Numbered from the stretch's first letter, positions 47,211-57,393 are shown. The stretch is 64,000 bases of DNA from Aquibacillus saliphilus (GCF_020404745.1 NZ_JAIZAP010000001.1:372001-436000), one strand, 5' to 3'. Translations and numbers: made by a program. Notes: a model not told the origin generated them from the sequence alone.

Positions 47211-48526
47211 TATTCAACACTCCCGTCAATCAATTCAGCTATCAATGCTAGTGATTGATCTCTTGAAATAATCTCGTCCGTTGACTGTTTTAGAAAATTC
47301 ACTATTTTGGGATAATATTGAATTGCTTCATCAATTTGTCGGCTAGTACCTCGTTTATAAGCTCCTATTTGGACTAACTCTTGGTTTTCATCATAAGTAG
47401 CTAGTAGGGAACGTACACGCTGCGCTAATCGCTGGTTGTCACTTGTTGTGATACTTGGCATTACTCTACTAACAGATTTTAAAACGTTTAAAGCCGGAAA
47501 CTGACCTTGTTCTGCTAATTTCCTATCTAAAACAAAGTGTCCATCTAGAATTCCTCTAGTTGCATCAGCAATAGGCTCATTCATATCATCGCCATCGACT
47601 AAAACTGTATAAAATGCTGTTATTGTCCCAAATTTATTTGTTCCAGTTCGTTCAAGTAATTTCGGTAAGGTGGCGAAAACTGAAGGTGTATATCCCTTAG
47701 TCGTTGGTGGTTCTCCAATAGCTAATCCAACCTCACGCTGTGCCATTGCCACCCTTGTGACAGAATCCATCATTAAGTTAACCTGTAAACCTTGATCACG
47801 AAAATACTCGCTAATAGCAGTCGCAGTGTATGCACCTTTTATTCTCATCAGCGCTGGTTGGTCTGAGGTAGCAACCACTATAATCGATTTCTTTAATCCC
47901 TCTCGACCTAAATCCTTCTCAACAAATTCTCTAACTTCTCTACCGCGTTCACCAATTAATGCAATTACATTAATATCAGCACTACTATTTCTAGCTATCA
48001 TTCCTAGTAAAGTACTTTTACCAACACCACTACCGGCAAATATACCTATCCTTTGACCTTTTCCAACAGTTAATAAGGTGTCAATCGATTTCACGCCCAC
48101 TTCAAAAGGCTCATCAATTGTTGGCCGATCTAACGGGTTGGGTGGAATTTGTTCGGAAGGATATGGTGTTAACCCTTTAGGTAAAGATGTATCGTCCAAT
48201 GGTTTACCCATTGAATCTATTACTTTACCAATCAAGGCTTTCCCCACCTTAATATTAAGTGGCTGACTCGTTCCTTCAACTAAACAGCCTGGACCAATAT
48301 CCTTAATTGACGAATAAGGCATCAACAGAACTTTTTCTTGATTAAAACCAACCACCTCAGCCGCAATAACTTTATGGTTTTTAGTATTATGGATATAACA
48401 AACATCTCCAATACTCGCCTCAGGGCCAATCGATTCAATCATTAGACCAATTACTCTATCAATTTTTCCATAACGCTTATACGTATCTACTTGGTTTATT
48501 AAATCAAGGTATCCTTGAATGTTCAC
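47210..48526 (-). CDS. fliI: Flagellum-specific ATPase FliI
   Basis: 438 residues, the exact B. subtilis length when the GTG start at 48526 is used; AGGAGG lies 6 nt upstream. F1-beta-like ATPase with Walker A GIFAGSGVGKSTLLGM (near 165), VIALIGERGREVREFVEKDL, Walker B NLMMDSVTRVAMAQREVGLA and GEPPTTKGYTPSVFATLPKL. The ATG 24 nt upstream lies inside fliH and before the SD. It drives entry of export substrates. Confidence 0.97.
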   Translation of the reverse strand: MNIQGYLDLINQVDTYKRYGKIDRVIGLMIESIGPEASIGDVCYIHNTKNHKVIAAEVVGFNQEKVLLMPYSSIKDIGPGCLVEGTSQPLNIKVGKALIGKVIDSMGKPLDDTSLPKGLTPYPSEQIPPNPLDRPTIDEPFEVGVKSIDTLLTVGKGQRIGIFAGSGVGKSTLLGMIARNSSADINVIALIGERGREVREFVEKDLGREGLKKSIIVVATSDQPALMRIKGAYTATAISEYFRDQGLQVNLMMDSVTRVAMAQREVGLAIGEPPTTKGYTPSVFATLPKLLERTGTNKFGTITAFYTVLVDGDDMNEPIADATRGILDGHFVLDRKLAEQGQFPALNVLKSVSRVMPSITTSDNQRLAQRVRSLLATYDENQELVQIGAYKRGTSRQIDEAIQYYPKIVNFLKQSTDEIISRDQSLALIAELIDGSVE

Positions 48527-49283
48527 GATCTTCCTCCTGAGAGAAATCAAATAACTTATTCCTCAGTTCTTGTAACTGACTATCTATACTAGCATCTGTT
48601 TTACCATAGGGAGTTTCAACAATACAACTTCCCCTGTTCAGTGCAGTATCAGGATAGATTGATAGTTCTACTTTGCTACTGATAATATTAACTAATTCTT
48701 CCTTAAACGTTAGTATTAATCGATAATCCTCTGGATGGGAGTATATAGTTACTGCCGACTGTTCTTTCATTTCTTTAATTACGTGCTTAACTAAATTGAT
48801 AAAGTTATCCGTTTCTTCGATTTCAACGTGAAGAATCTTAGATGCAGCAGATAATGCTAATTGTAATACTGCATCTTCACTCTTTTCAATCGTTGAGTGA
48901 TAATCAGCCTGAGCTATATCAACAATAGACCTAGCTTCATCTATTAGGGTGTTATATTTTGTTACACTTTCTTGTTTCCCTAACACATACCCATCGTTAT
49001 ACCCAGATTCCGTTGCTTGTTGAACGAGTTTTTCTTTTTCATCTTTCCATTGCTCTTTGTCTATTTCAACCTGCTTATGGGCTGATTCGATAATTTCTTG
49101 TGCGCGTAGCTCAACGTTCTCTAACTGACTTTTTGCATCACGCAGTTGCTCCTGCAAGTGTTGATCTTCATCATATTCTTGCTCTTCGTTTAACGTAGAT
49201 TGAGCTTGATTCCCTTGTATCGGTTTGATTCCAATTATCTTATTTTTTTGGTGACTTTGATTGAGTTTCAATACATTAGACAA
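48504..49283 (-). CDS. fliH: FliI regulator FliH
   Basis: 259 residues. Long coiled coil (LRDAKSQLENVELRAQEIIE and following) and a C-terminal V-ATPase E-subunit-like domain (ILHVEIEETDNFINLVKHVIK, IYPDTALNRGSCIVETPYGK). It anchors FliI to the C-ring. Start is uncertain: TTG 49283 is 9 nt from GGAGGAG; ATG 49292 touches that site. It overlaps fliG end by 8 nt and fliI start by 23 nt. Confidence 0.92.
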   Translation of the reverse strand: MSNVLKLNQSHQKNKIIGIKPIQGNQAQSTLNEEQEYDEDQHLQEQLRDAKSQLENVELRAQEIIESAHKQVEIDKEQWKDEKEKLVQQATESGYNDGYVLGKQESVTKYNTLIDEARSIVDIAQADYHSTIEKSEDAVLQLALSAASKILHVEIEETDNFINLVKHVIKEMKEQSAVTIYSHPEDYRLILTFKEELVNIISSKVELSIYPDTALNRGSCIVETPYGKTDASIDSQLQELRNKLFDFSQEEDREHSRIP

Positions 49284-50289
49284 TGATATCATCTCCTCCA
49301 CCACGCGCGATTACAATTTCTCCTACTTCTTCTAACCTACGAACTACAGAAACTATTCTAGTTTGTGCCTCTTCCACATCTCGTAGTCTAACAGGCCCCA
49401 TAAATTCCATTTCTTCTTTAAATGTTTCTGCCATTCGATTAGACATATTCTTGAAAACAATTTCCTTAACTTCTTCACTAGCGACTTTAAGTGAAAGGCG
49501 CAAGTCATCATTCTCTACTTCACGGATAACTCGCTGAATTGCTCTGTTATCTAAAGTAACAATATCCTCAAAGACAAACATCCGTTTTTTAATTTCTTCC
49601 GCTAATTCAGGGTCTTGAATTTCTAAAGCATCTAGAATTGTTCTTTCCGTGCTACGGTCAACACCGTTTAACACCTCTACTACTGCCTGGATACCACCTG
49701 TTTGCGTGTAATCTTGGGTTACTGATGTTGAAAGCTTTCTTTCTAATACTTGCTCTATTTCATAAATGATTTCAGGTGATGTTGAATCCATCACTGCTAT
49801 TCTTTTGGCTATATCCGCTTGCATCTCCTGCGGCAATTCCGATAGAATCTGACTAGCCTGTTCTGCATCTAGATAAGATAATACTAAGGCTATTGTCTGA
49901 GGATGTTCATTTTGAATAAAATTTAAAATTTGTGTCGGCTCTGCTTTTCTTGCAAAATCAAATGGTTTTACTTGTAAAGACGACGTCAAACGATTAACGA
50001 TGTCTGTAGCCTCTTTTTGTCCTAATGCTTTTTCTAGTATTGATTTCGCGTAATTAATACCTCCTTGTGAGATATAATCCTGAGCAACTGCTATTTGGTG
50101 AAACTGATCCAATACGCTTTCTTTTTGACCTGAATCAACCTTTTTAACAGAAGAAATTTCTAAGGTTAATTTATCTATTTCTTCTTCTGTTAGATGCTTA
50201 TAGACTTGTGCTGATACATCCGGACCTAAAGAGATTAAAAGGATAGCAGCTTTTTGTTTCCCAGTTAATGATTGTTTTTGTCTAGCCAT
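49276..50289 (-). CDS. fliG: Flagellar motor switch protein FliG
   Basis: 337 residues (B. subtilis 338). N-terminal domain with KQKAAILLISLGPDVSAQVY, middle EHPQTIALVLSYLD motif, and torque domain with FVFEDIVTLDNRAIQRVIRE containing the charged face. It couples stator to MS ring. 12 nt after fliF. Confidence 0.98.
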   Translation of the reverse strand: MARQKQSLTGKQKAAILLISLGPDVSAQVYKHLTEEEIDKLTLEISSVKKVDSGQKESVLDQFHQIAVAQDYISQGGINYAKSILEKALGQKEATDIVNRLTSSLQVKPFDFARKAEPTQILNFIQNEHPQTIALVLSYLDAEQASQILSELPQEMQADIAKRIAVMDSTSPEIIYEIEQVLERKLSTSVTQDYTQTGGIQAVVEVLNGVDRSTERTILDALEIQDPELAEEIKKRMFVFEDIVTLDNRAIQRVIREVENDDLRLSLKVASEEVKEIVFKNMSNRMAETFKEEMEFMGPVRLRDVEEAQTRIVSVVRRLEEVGEIVIARGGGDDIIV

Positions 50290-50301
50290 AAAGGATGCCT
50301 C

Positions 50302-51897
50302 CTACTCTTCTGAAATCCAGCTTCTTAAAAGTTTTGCGAAGTCCTCTGGTTTTTCATTCGCCATTTTTTCTAGTTGTTTTTTCCTTATCGTCGTTTCATT
50401 GTCACTTTCTTCGATGTTAGGAACAGTTGCTACTTCTTTTTCAACAACATCTTCAGTCATTACGACTTCTTCCTCGTTTTTCTTTCGTTTTCTTAACACG
50501 ATAGCTAGGGCTATAATAACGATAATTAATAACGCTCCGAGGCCATAAACCCAATATGGAATCACCGGTACTGTAGTTGTCGGATTAGATTGCGTTCCAT
50601 TAAACTCCTGAAATACAATTGAAACCTTTTCTTCTGGTAATACTTCCCCGTAGCCTTTATCGATGGAAGTAGAAACAATAGAATTTAAGATAGAAGAGAT
50701 ACCTTCTTCAACGGTCGTTTGTTCCTGCTGTGTCAAGTATTGAACATCCCCGTTATCATTCTCCGTATCCTTTGTGTTATCTACCGCTACTTGAATACCT
50801 AGGTCTCGAATTTTATATGGACTTTCGACTATTTCTTTATGTATTCGATTGAACTCATTATTAATGGATTCCTTAACCATTTCATAGTCTCCACCATCCC
50901 CAGCTTCATCTGCAGGATAATTAGGTATATCTTCATCTCCGACTCCGGGTTCCCCATTAATAGGAGGATTTCCGGTATAAGTTTCCTTAATTGATTCTAC
51001 ACTTACCGGTAAACCGCTCATTGTATCTTCATCAGGTGATTCGACTAACTCTTCAATCCTGTTCTCTTGGGTGAAATCAACGTCAGCGGTAACAGAGGCA
51101 ATTACTTTATCTGCACCTACCATCATTCCAATCATCTGTTGGACTCGACGTTGGATATCCCTTTCTATATCCTTTTTCACGTTTTGTTGAGACGTATATG
51201 TATCTCCGCTAAAAGAATTTGAATTTTCTAGATCAAAATACTCAAAGTTTTGGTTCATTATGACGATATTATCAGTAGGTAGGTTAGGAACGGTTTTTGA
51301 AACCAGATGATGTAGTGACAAAATTTGACTTTCCTCAAACTGATAACCTGGTCTAGTATTTATAACAATCGAAGCAGAGGCTTCTTGTGTCTGTTCACTC
51401 ATAAAAATAGGATCCTCAGGCTTATTGATCATTACCTTGGCATCTTCAATTCCATCGATGCTTTTCATTAAATTGCCAAGTTCTGTTTGCATCGCATCTA
51501 GCTTAATTACATCGAATTCATTATCAGTCATTCCCCAAGATGTATTTGCACTAAAAAATGAATAATCAATACTGCCACTATTTGGAATACCTTGTGCTGC
51601 AAGCTCAACTAGTAGCGTATCAACTTGTTCGGATGGAACTGTTATCGTCGTACCGCCATTTGTAAGTTCGTATTTTATACCTCTTGAATCTAAATCTGCT
51701 TTTATCTGTCCTACTTCTTGGAGAGAAACGTCATTATATAACGGTACCATGTTAGAAGAATTCGCGAGAAAACTCCCAGCTAAAATGAGAAAAAGAAACA
51801 AAAGAACAGAACCAATGTAGAGTCTTCGCTGGAAACGTGTCCTAGTTGACCAAAAATTTATAAATTTCTCTTTATATATAACAATTTTTTCTTTCAT
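50302..51897 (-). CDS. fliF: Flagellar MS-ring protein FliF
   Basis: 531 residues (B. subtilis 536). Two membrane helices: YIGSVLLFLFLILAGSFLA near the N-terminus and YGLGALLIIVIIALAIVL near residue 455. Ring-building motifs lie between them (IPNSGSIDYSFFSANTSWGM). The C-terminal FliG-binding tail ends KLLRSWISEE. Forms the base ring around the export gate. 78 nt after fliE, with an SD just before ATG. Confidence 0.98.
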   Translation of the reverse strand: MKEKIVIYKEKFINFWSTRTRFQRRLYIGSVLLFLFLILAGSFLANSSNMVPLYNDVSLQEVGQIKADLDSRGIKYELTNGGTTITVPSEQVDTLLVELAAQGIPNSGSIDYSFFSANTSWGMTDNEFDVIKLDAMQTELGNLMKSIDGIEDAKVMINKPEDPIFMSEQTQEASASIVINTRPGYQFEESQILSLHHLVSKTVPNLPTDNIVIMNQNFEYFDLENSNSFSGDTYTSQQNVKKDIERDIQRRVQQMIGMMVGADKVIASVTADVDFTQENRIEELVESPDEDTMSGLPVSVESIKETYTGNPPINGEPGVGDEDIPNYPADEAGDGGDYEMVKESINNEFNRIHKEIVESPYKIRDLGIQVAVDNTKDTENDNGDVQYLTQQEQTTVEEGISSILNSIVSTSIDKGYGEVLPEEKVSIVFQEFNGTQSNPTTTVPVIPYWVYGLGALLIIVIIALAIVLRKRKKNEEEVVMTEDVVEKEVATVPNIEESDNETTIRKKQLEKMANEKPEDFAKLLRSWISEE

Positions 51898-51975
51898 TTT
51901 TTGCCTCCGACGAGCTGACTATTTTTTATAAGGAAGCTTTTGTTTTCTATGGAAGTTTAGTTAAAAATCTATTTA

Positions 51976-52284
51976 TTAAACTTGCATCCTCATTACTTCG
52001 TTATAAGCGTCAATTGCTTTTCTTTGTACTTCAATAGCCGTTTGTAGTGTTAAACTGGCTTTTTGGGCTGTTATCATTACATCATGTAAGTCATCAATTT
52101 CTCCACTCGCCAATGCGTTTGTTTTTTTATCAGAAGTTATTTGAGCTTCATTAAGCTGATCAATTGCATTCTTCAAGCTACTTGAAAACTGACCTTGAGC
52201 ATTAGCTGGAGTAACTTTTTGTGCCTGGTTGTTTTGGATAGAAAGCTTTGGTGTCTGTAATGAATTTATTGTTGAAATCTCCAT
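51976..52284 (-). CDS. fliE: Flagellar hook-basal body protein FliE
   Basis: 102 residues (B. subtilis 106). Helical rod-adapter protein: FSSSLKNAIDQLNEAQITSD then DDLHDVMITAQKASLTLQTA and VQRKAIDAYNEVMRMQV at the end. It joins the MS ring and export gate to the proximal rod. 18 nt after flgC. Confidence 0.97.
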   Translation of the reverse strand: MEISTINSLQTPKLSIQNNQAQKVTPANAQGQFSSSLKNAIDQLNEAQITSDKKTNALASGEIDDLHDVMITAQKASLTLQTAIEVQRKAIDAYNEVMRMQV

Positions 52285-52302
52285 AATTTAATCCCTGCCT
52301 TT

Positions 52303-52758
52303 TTATTTCCCGATTTCTAGTGCTTTCATCAACATACTTTTGCTAGCGTTTAATGAAGTAACGTTTGCTTCATATGACCTAGTTGCACTCATAAGGTCTA
52401 CCATTTCCTTTAAAGGGTCTACATTTGGCAATTGAACATAGCCTTCTTCATTAGCATCTGGATGATTTGGATTAAATGCTAACTTAAATGGTTCATCATC
52501 TTCGGTAATTTCACTCACCCTAACACCGGAACCAGAAGTTTGGGTCCTATTCGATGCAGCTTGCAGATGTGAAGAAAATCGTTGTTCATTTTGATCAAAA
52601 ACAACCATCTTCCTTCGATAAGGCTCGTACTCCCCATCTTCATTTATAGTCGCTCTTGTTGTTTCTGCATTAGCAATGTTCGAAGAAATTGTATCCATTC
52701 TAAGCCTTTGAGAGGTTAGGGCACTGGCACTTGTATTAATTGAATGAAAAATACTCAT
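52303..52758 (-). CDS. flgC: Flagellar proximal rod protein FlgC
   Basis: 151 residues (B. subtilis 150). N-terminal rod motif SINTSASALTSQRLRMDTIS with SSNIANAETT; a C-terminal motif VDLMSATRSYEANVTSLNAS followed by KSMLMKALEIGK. It begins directly after flgB with no gap. Confidence 0.97.
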   Translation of the reverse strand: MSIFHSINTSASALTSQRLRMDTISSNIANAETTRATINEDGEYEPYRRKMVVFDQNEQRFSSHLQAASNRTQTSGSGVRVSEITEDDEPFKLAFNPNHPDANEEGYVQLPNVDPLKEMVDLMSATRSYEANVTSLNASKSMLMKALEIGK

Positions 52759-53157
52759 TTATCTCCCTCCTTTAATTACAGATTGAAGGCTAGTAAACTT
52801 ACCGTTAAGTCTATCTACTAGACCTTGATAATATATTTGATTTTTCGCAAGCTCTGTCATTTCTTTATCAATATCAACATTATTTCCATTATGGTTATAC
52901 GTTGTACTGGAATTTGATATGACTCGGTGGGATTGTTGATTGATACTAGATTGGAATGGGATATGTTTAGCATGTGTTCTTTTAGCTTGAAATGTGTTTT
53001 CTATTTCATTATCCAACACATTTTTAAACACAACATTTTTCGCTTTGTAATTTGGAGTATCTGCGTTCGAAATATTATTCGAGATGGTTTGATTTTTTAA
53101 TGAGGCATAGTCTAATGATTGCTCTAAACTATTAATTGTATTACCAAAAAAAGACAT
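52759..53157 (-). CDS. flgB: Flagellar proximal rod protein FlgB
   Basis: 132 residues (B. subtilis 129). Rod motif LEQSLDYASLKNQTISNNIS then NADTPNYKAKNVVFKNVL; C-terminal half NNVDIDKEMTELAKNQIYYQ. First gene of the fla/che operon; SD GGGGGA upstream and a candidate SigA promoter at 53223-53250. Confidence 0.97.
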   Translation of the reverse strand: MSFFGNTINSLEQSLDYASLKNQTISNNISNADTPNYKAKNVVFKNVLDNEIENTFQAKRTHAKHIPFQSSINQQSHRVISNSSTTYNHNGNNVDIDKEMTELAKNQIYYQGLVDRLNGKFTSLQSVIKGGR

Positions 53158-53222
53158 TCTAATTCCCCCATCTATTTTTTAATCGACTGTCATAAAAAGT
53201 CTCTCGTTATCGAATATTGTAA

Positions 53223-53250
53223 ATTATATGTACTAATGTGTCTACGGCAA
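53223..53250 (-). promoter_or_regulatory. Candidate SigA promoter of the fla/che operon
   Basis: TTGCCG (53245-53250), 16 nt, perfect TATAAT (53223-53228) on the minus strand, placing the start of transcription about 60 nt before flgB. The remaining 210 nt of the 362-nt codY-flgB gap show no gene. No good SigD promoter was found here, unlike PD-3 of B. subtilis. Confidence 0.55.
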
Positions 53251-53463
53251 TCACCAACAATCTTACTTTAGCAGGTATATTTTTCAACCGAAATAGGACT
53301 AATGAATCATATTTTGGAAGCGGATTATCATTATTGTAATTTTTTGTCGAATAATTTAGCTAATTCTTTTTTATTATCACATATTAAGACCTAAAAGAAA
53401 ATAATTACTTGCAGTAGTGGCAAATGGCTGACTATGCATCTTTAATGAAGTAAATTAATTTCT

Positions 53464-53500
53464 AAAAAAATAAGAACATTCCAGGATAGGAATGTTCTTA
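53464..53500 (-). terminator. Terminator of the xerC-hslV-hslU-codY operon
   Basis: A 12-bp perfect stem with arms TAAGAACATTCC and GGAATGTTCTTA and a 6-nt loop, followed by seven T on the minus strand, 19 nt after the codY stop. Confidence 0.92.
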
Positions 53501-53519
53501 TCAACTCATTTAATTGTTG

Positions 53520-54293
53520 TTAAGATTTCAACTTTTCTAATTCAACAAGAAACTTGTTATTTAACACTTTAATATACGTACCTTTCATACCAAGTGAACG
53601 GGATTCAATGACACCGGCACTTTCTAGTTTCCTTAATGCATTAACGATAACTGACCTTGTAATACCCACACGGTCAGCGATCTTACTTGCGACTAGTAAA
53701 CCTTCATTACCATCAAGTTCCTCAAAGATATGTTCAATTGCTTCTAACTCACTATAAGAAAGAGAACTAATCGCCATTTGTACAACAGCTTTACTTCTAG
53801 CTTCCATCTCTATTTCTTCTGTTTTTTCATGTAATATTTCCATTCCAACCACAGTCGCGCCGTATTCAGCTAGCAGTAAGTCATCATTATTAAAACTATC
53901 AGTTAAGCGACTTAAAATTAGCGTCCCAAGTCTCTCACCGCCACCAATAATTGGTACAACAGTTGTTAAACCGTTTTTAAACAGTTCTTTATTTTCTACC
54001 GGGAAGGCTGTGTATTCACTGTCAATGTCAATATTAGCAGTCGTTTCTTGAACACGAGATAGACCTTCTGTATATTCCTCAGGGAATTGTCGTTCCTCTA
54101 ACATCGACTTCATTCTTTCATTTTCTATCTGTTGATTAATAGCAACCCCTAATAATTTACCTCTACGACTTACTACAAAAATATTTGCCGTAATCGTGTC
54201 TCTTAAAGTAGCAGACATTTCATTAAAGTTAACCGACTTACCTGTTGCTTTTTGTAACATTGAGTTTATTTTTCTTGCACGTTCTAATAACAT
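53520..54293 (-). CDS. codY: Global transcriptional repressor CodY
   Basis: 257 residues (B. subtilis 259). N-terminal GAF domain that senses branched-chain amino acids ([20 protein letters not shown]), and a winged helix-turn-helix ([20 protein letters not shown], then [18 protein letters not shown]). With GTP and isoleucine it represses genes of nutrient limitation; in B. subtilis these include the adjacent fla/che promoter. Here 26 nt after hslU, SD GGAGGA. Confidence 0.98.
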   Translation of the reverse strand: MLLERARKINSMLQKATGKSVNFNEMSATLRDTITANIFVVSRRGKLLGVAINQQIENERMKSMLEERQFPEEYTEGLSRVQETTANIDIDSEYTAFPVENKELFKNGLTTVVPIIGGGERLGTLILSRLTDSFNNDDLLLAEYGATVVGMEILHEKTEEIEMEARSKAVVQMAISSLSYSELEAIEHIFEELDGNEGLLVASKIADRVGITRSVIVNALRKLESAGVIESRSLGMKGTYIKVLNNKFLVELEKLKS

Positions 54294-54319
54294 AATTGTT
54301 CCTCCGATCGATTTTCGTA

Positions 54320-55723
54320 TTATAGTATATAGTGACTTAAGTCTTTATTTTTAGCAATAGAACTAAGTTTCTCATCCACATAGCTTTTAGTTATTTCTAT
54401 TTTTTCCATGTTAATATCTGGTGCTTCAAAAGATAAATCTTCTAGTAATTTTTCTAGGATTGTGTGTAACCTTCTAGCGCCAATATTATCTGTTTCCTGG
54501 TTAACCTCAAAGGCTACTTCTGCCAGTCTTGTTACAGCTTCGTCAGTAAATGTAACATTTATACCTTCTGTTTCTAAGAGAGCTTCGTACTGCTTTAACA
54601 AAGCATTGGATGGTTCTGTTAATATTTTTTTAAAATCATCAGTAGTCAACTTATCAAATTCAACCCTGATTGGAAAACGTCCTTGTAGCTCAGGAATTAA
54701 ATCAGAAGGTTTTGACATATGAAATGCACCTGCTGCGACAAAAAGAACGTGGTCTGTTTTTACCGGACCATGCTTGGTAACAACTGTAGAACCCTCAACA
54801 ATTGGCAGTATATCTCGCTGGACACCTTCTCTAGAGACATTAGCAGATTGATCACCTTTACTTGCAACTTTATCAATCTCATCAATAAAAATTATCCCGG
54901 ATTGCTCTACCTTTTCAACAGCTTCTTGAGCTACTTCATCCATATCAACTAACTTCTGTGCTTCTTGTTGCGTCAATATTTTACGAGCTTCTGACACAGG
55001 CAATTTACGAGTTTTCTTATTTTTAGGCATGAACTGTCCTAATGCATCTTGCATGTTCATTCCCATTTGTTCCATTCCCGAACCTTGGAGCATATCAAAC
55101 ATTGAAGAAGATTGTTCTTCCACTTCAATCGATACAATTTTGTCTTCTAGTTCCCCTAAAGCCAATTGACGCTCCATTTGCTTTCTTTTACTCTCAATCT
55201 CCTGTTTTTTTTCATCCTGCTCCTGTGATTCACTCATGTCATCACCGGATTGTTGAGGAGAAAAAAACATCTCAAGCGGATTTTTAAAATTATTTTGCTT
55301 TTTTTCTTTTGGAACAATAATTTTTACTAATTTTTTATTCGCTAAATCTCTCGCCTTATCCATAACGCCGACCATTTTTTCGTCCTTCACCATTCGGACA
55401 GACATCTCAACTAGGTCACGAACCATAGATTCGACATCGCGACCAACATAGCCTACCTCAGTGAATTTAGTTGCTTCTACCTTCACAAATGGCGCGCCTA
55501 CTAATTTAGCTAGCCTGCGAGCGACTTCTGTTTTACCAACTCCGGTAGGACCAATCATCAATATATTTTTAGGTACAATTTCGTCACGCATTTTCTCATC
55601 TAATTGCATTCTTCGATATCTATTTCTTAACGCTATCGCAACTGATTTTTTAGCATTTCTTTGCCCTATAATATATTGATCTAATTGCTCTACAATTTGT
55701 TTAGGCGTCATGTTCATCGCCAT
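54320..55723 (-). CDS. hslU: ATP-dependent protease ATPase subunit HslU (ClpY)
   Basis: 467 residues, same as B. subtilis ClpY. AAA+ unfoldase of the HslUV protease. Walker [19 protein letters not shown] (near 60), pore motif [20 protein letters not shown] in the early part (GYVG), the helical I-domain (about 110-240), Walker [12 protein letters not shown], and sensor [11 protein letters not shown]-terminal tail SHYIL would insert in HslV. SD AGGAGG 7 nt upstream; 15 nt after hslV. Confidence 0.98.
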   Translation of the reverse strand: MAMNMTPKQIVEQLDQYIIGQRNAKKSVAIALRNRYRRMQLDEKMRDEIVPKNILMIGPTGVGKTEVARRLAKLVGAPFVKVEATKFTEVGYVGRDVESMVRDLVEMSVRMVKDEKMVGVMDKARDLANKKLVKIIVPKEKKQNNFKNPLEMFFSPQQSGDDMSESQEQDEKKQEIESKRKQMERQLALGELEDKIVSIEVEEQSSSMFDMLQGSGMEQMGMNMQDALGQFMPKNKKTRKLPVSEARKILTQQEAQKLVDMDEVAQEAVEKVEQSGIIFIDEIDKVASKGDQSANVSREGVQRDILPIVEGSTVVTKHGPVKTDHVLFVAAGAFHMSKPSDLIPELQGRFPIRVEFDKLTTDDFKKILTEPSNALLKQYEALLETEGINVTFTDEAVTRLAEVAFEVNQETDNIGARRLHTILEKLLEDLSFEAPDINMEKIEITKSYVDEKLSSIAKNKDLSHYIL

Positions 55724-55738
55724 GTGCCTACCTCCTTA

Positions 55739-56284
55739 TTAATCAATCGTTTCTAAAGTAATATGGTCATTCGTATAGACACAAATTTCCCCAGCTATCT
55801 CTAAAGCCGCATTAGCAATCTCTTTTGCAGTTAAATCTTTTGAATAGCGCTTTAAAGCTCTTCCTGCACTAAGTGCATAATTACCTCCTGATCCAATAGC
55901 AAGCATTCCGTCATCCGGTTCAATGACTTCACCTGTACCAGATACAAGTAGCATTTCTTCTTTGTTCATTACAATTAACATTGCTTCCAATTTACGAAGA
56001 ACTTTGTCACTTCGCCATTCTTTCGCCAACTCTACAGCAGCTCTAGATAGGTTCCCGTTGAATGCTTCTAGTTTTCCTTCGAATTTCTCGAATAATGTAA
56101 ATGCATCAGCTACAGAACCGGCAAAGCCAGCTAATACCTGACCCCTGAATAACCTACGAACCTTTTTAGCCTTATGCTTCATAACAACTGCGTTTCCTAA
56201 TGTCACTTGCCCATCACCACACATCGCACATTGGCCATTATGCTGGACTGCGAATATGGTGGTTGCGTGAAATTCTTGATTAAT
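55739..56284 (-). CDS. hslV: ATP-dependent protease peptidase subunit HslV (ClpQ), probable ATT start
   Basis: The core is a clear Hsl[61 protein letters not shown]. The best start is an ATT codon at 56284, 5 nt from GAGGTGG (56290-56296). It gives 181 residues, the length of B. subtilis ClpQ. No in-frame ATG lies near it. The GTG in the ribosome site and GTG 56323 (no SD, inside xerC) are the alternatives. With ATT the N-terminus is [10 protein letters not shown]. subtilis has MSSFHATT with catalytic Ser2. This Ser is missing, so activity would need processing to the Thr at position 8, as in canonical HslV. Confidence 0.85.
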   Translation of the reverse strand: MNQEFHATTIFAVQHNGQCAMCGDGQVTLGNAVVMKHKAKKVRRLFRGQVLAGFAGSVADAFTLFEKFEGKLEAFNGNLSRAAVELAKEWRSDKVLRKLEAMLIVMNKEEMLLVSGTGEVIEPDDGMLAIGSGGNYALSAGRALKRYSKDLTAKEIANAALEIAGEICVYTNDHITLETID

Positions 56285-56303
56285 AATCTCCACCTCATTT
56301 CGA

Positions 56304-57227
56304 TTATTCCCGTTCTTTGGCACGGGGATGGCTATTCATATATACATTACGCAAATGGTCTTTTGACACATGCGTATAAATTTGAGTTGAAGAAAGTTGC
56401 TCATGTCCTAATAATTCTTGGACTGCTCTTAAATCAGCTCCTTCATTTAGCATGTGCGTAGCAAATGTATGCCTTAATTTATGAGGATTAATATCGATAG
56501 TTAATGCAGCTTCTTTTACCATTTTATCCAGAATTAAACTTATTCCTCTTCCTGTCAGCGGATTTCCTCTAGAATTTAAAAAGAGAGCTTTGGTTTCATC
56601 GCCAGTTTTTCTTTTCGCTTGTAATTCTAGCCGTCCATTTTTTATGTATTCTTGTAGAGAAACTTCTGCAAATCGGCCAAAAGGCACATATCTTTCTTTT
56701 CTGCCTTTACCAGTAACAAGTACAGTGTTTATCTGAAAATCAACATCAGCTAACTTTAATCCAGTGCATTCACTGACACGAATACCTGTTGCATACAGAA
56801 GTTCAAGAATCGCTTGATTCCTTTGACCTAAAGGAGTACTAGTATCACTAATTGTGAAAAGTTTCTCAAGTTCTTCCATGTATAAAAATTCCGGAACAGG
56901 ATGGTCTGCTTTAGGTAGTGATATATTTTTAAAGGGATTAGTAGAAACCAATTCTTCTCTTTCTAGAAAGCGATAGAAGCTTCTTAGACTAGAAATTTTT
57001 CTCGAAACACTTCTTCTTGAAAGGTGTTGATCATATAAAGAAGTAAGGTACACCCTTACAATTTGGTAGTCCACACTATCTAGGTCATCATCCATCCCTT
57101 CCCTATTTAAAAATAAGAAAAAAGATTCCATATCCTTCAGGTAAAACTTAATTGTGTATGGAGAAGCATTTTTTTCAATTTGTAAATATTCCAAAAAGGA
57201 GTTAGTATAATTTTCAAATCCATCCAT
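56304..57227 (-). CDS. xerC: Tyrosine recombinase XerC (CodV)
   Basis: 307 residues (B. subtilis CodV 304). It resolves chromosome dimers at dif with XerD. SAM-like N-terminal core-binding domain, then catalytic domain with Arg in [15 protein letters not shown], Lys in [25 protein letters not shown] (His-xx-Arg), His in [10 protein letters not shown] and nucleophile Tyr in [10 protein letters not shown]. Start at ATG 57227 with GAGGTG; upstream open frame to 57287 has no SD. First gene of the codY operon; a perfect SigA promoter lies 140 nt upstream. Confidence 0.97.
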   Translation of the reverse strand: MDGFENYTNSFLEYLQIEKNASPYTIKFYLKDMESFFLFLNREGMDDDLDSVDYQIVRVYLTSLYDQHLSRRSVSRKISSLRSFYRFLEREELVSTNPFKNISLPKADHPVPEFLYMEELEKLFTISDTSTPLGQRNQAILELLYATGIRVSECTGLKLADVDFQINTVLVTGKGRKERYVPFGRFAEVSLQEYIKNGRLELQAKRKTGDETKALFLNSRGNPLTGRGISLILDKMVKEAALTIDINPHKLRHTFATHMLNEGADLRAVQELLGHEQLSSTQIYTHVSKDHLRNVYMNSHPRAKERE

Positions 57228-57364
57228 ATTTTCACCTCGCCTAAGGCGTATAAATAGTAACATAATCTTCCCTATAGTTGCAATCAATTTAACTAAATTG
57301 CAAAAAAATTCTGAATTGTTTTACCTAAATTACATGTAAAGTAAAAATTCCTTACAGAAACGAA

Positions 57365-57393
57365 ATTATATCCCTAACAATTCTTATTGTCAA
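57365..57393 (-). promoter_or_regulatory. Consensus SigA promoter of xerC-hslV-hslU-codY
   Basis: TTGACA (57388-57393), 17-nt spacer, TATAAT (57365-57370) on the minus strand, so both hexamers and spacing are consensus. A second TTGACA copy lies about 15 nt upstream. The transcript would start near 57357 and have a 130-nt AT-rich leader without clear structure. Confidence 0.85.

Noticed and set aside
53338-53352. Possible CodY box upstream of flgB
   Set aside because: The sequence AATTTTTTGTCGAAT has about five mismatches to AATTTTCWGAAAATT, too many in such AT-rich DNA.
53158-53463. SigD promoter like PD-3 upstream of flgB
   Set aside because: No TAAA-N15-GCCGATAT match with proper spacing was found; only partial CGATAA-type strings.
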